This document shows, piece by piece, positions 6,694 through 7,033 of a stretch of DNA of 7,033 nucleotides. The translations under genes were made by a program, and so were the position numbers. Below the pieces are notes generated by a model, which had not been told where the DNA came from, searched no databases, and worked only from the letters and a program-made list of their open reading frames with translations. This DNA is from an uncultured Eubacteriales bacterium (GTDB lineage: Bacteria > Bacillota > Clostridia > Oscillospirales > Acutalibacteraceae), in NCBI GenBank assembly GCA_900322105.1, contig ONYV01000072.1:1-7033 (forward strand), given 5' to 3'. Numbering within the stretch: position 1 is the stretch's first letter; each line of letters begins with the position of its first letter.

Positions 6694-7033
6694 TTAACAT
6701 TTGTTTGTCATTTCCACTTCTATCACAAGCACCTTTTCCGTGCTTTGCGTCACCATACATTCTTTGCAGGCTCCGATCTCTTCCGACCACAGCACACGGC
6801 TTTCATCCGCTAACACCAGAACGCTGTCACGTTTTTCCTGCGGCAGCTTTATTTCATTAAACACCTTTCTCAAAGGCTTCGTCACACCACGATACGGCAG
6901 TGTGATGCGGTCACCGCTTTTTTTCAGGCGGAACACGCTTGTTAATGGTATTGTACCATAATCGAGAGAATTAGCAAGCGAAAATTGATATTTTTTTAAC
7001 TCATCGTGATATTCATCAATATTCATCACCCGA
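6694..7033 (-). CDS. tilS: tRNA(Ile)-lysidine synthetase, C-terminal part (partial)
   Basis: TilS uses ATP to attach lysine to C34 of tRNA-Ile(CAU), turning an AUG-reading anticodon into an AUA reader; it is a cytoplasmic and normally essential enzyme. Only about 112 C-terminal residues lie in the window. The frame stays open to the edge at 7033, so the GTG/ATG codons at 7029-7024 are internal and not a start; the N-terminal PP-loop ATPase domain lies outside. The visible part matches the TilS C-terminal domain: SGDRITLPYRG, then TKPLRKVFNEIKLPQEKRD (the family's KxLKxFF...IPxxxRD pattern), then LADESRVLW and a closing T-x-K-V-L-V-I strand. It ends with TAA 20 nt before hpt, and the tilS-hpt-ftsH order is the usual one in Firmicutes, which supports the call. 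Identification from this domain alone is fairly secure, helped strongly by context. Confidence 0.88.
   Translation of the reverse strand, partial: RVMNIDEYHDELKKYQFSLANSLDYGTIPLTSVFRLKKSGDRITLPYRGVTKPLRKVFNEIKLPQEKRDSVLVLADESRVLWSEEIGACKECMVTQSTEKVLVIEVEMTNKC

Noticed and set aside
6674..6790. Upstream extension of hpt by 39 residues into tilS
   Set aside because: The extra residues do not resemble Hpt, they overlap the tilS C-terminus, and the ATG at 6673 has a well-spaced ribosome binding site and gives the normal family length.
1..7033. tRNA, rRNA, CRISPR array, transposase, phage or defence genes
   Set aside because: I saw no such features on either strand; the window is almost filled by five conserved minus-strand genes.

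Overview
The window holds five protein genes, all on the minus strand, so transcription runs from high to low coordinates. Gene content points to a Gram-positive anaerobe of the class Clostridia. The tilS-hpt-ftsH order is a classic Firmicutes arrangement. UvrA has the clostridial-looking CPEH variant of its zinc site. A DUF5685-family gene is present, and two palindromic intergenic elements resemble dispersed repeats I associate with Ruminococcus and relatives (Oscillospiraceae). The genus is an inference from these traits, not shown by any rRNA marker.

Region by region, from right to left. Positions 7033-6694 carry the 3' end of tilS (tRNA-Ile lysidine synthetase, C-terminal domain only; the gene runs off the window edge). 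After 20 nt comes hpt (6673-6131, hypoxanthine phosphoribosyltransferase). After 50 nt comes ftsH (6080-4140, membrane AAA+ zinc protease), which starts with TTG. A 10-bp hairpin at 4124-4099 follows the ftsH stop and probably ends this operon. Next is a 140-nt stretch ending in a palindromic element that touches the start of uvrA (3958-1121, excinuclease ABC subunit A). A 195-nt intergenic stretch follows, with a GC-rich multi-hairpin element, and then the DUF5685 gene (925-83), also with a TTG start. Positions 1-82 hold only a small hairpin.

The first three genes form a housekeeping operon: tRNA decoding accuracy, purine salvage and membrane protein quality control. uvrA (nucleotide excision repair) and the DUF5685 gene look like separate units, each with a repeat-like palindrome directly upstream of its start.

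I see no undescribed multi-gene system here; this is mainly conserved chromosomal backbone. The points most worth a second look are three. First, a repeat-borne Shine-Dalgarno plus ATG appears to provide the translation start of UvrA. Second, the DUF5685 protein carries two Asp-rich motifs resembling those of squalene/phytoene synthases. Third, the same protein seems to lack a conserved internal segment near its N-terminus.
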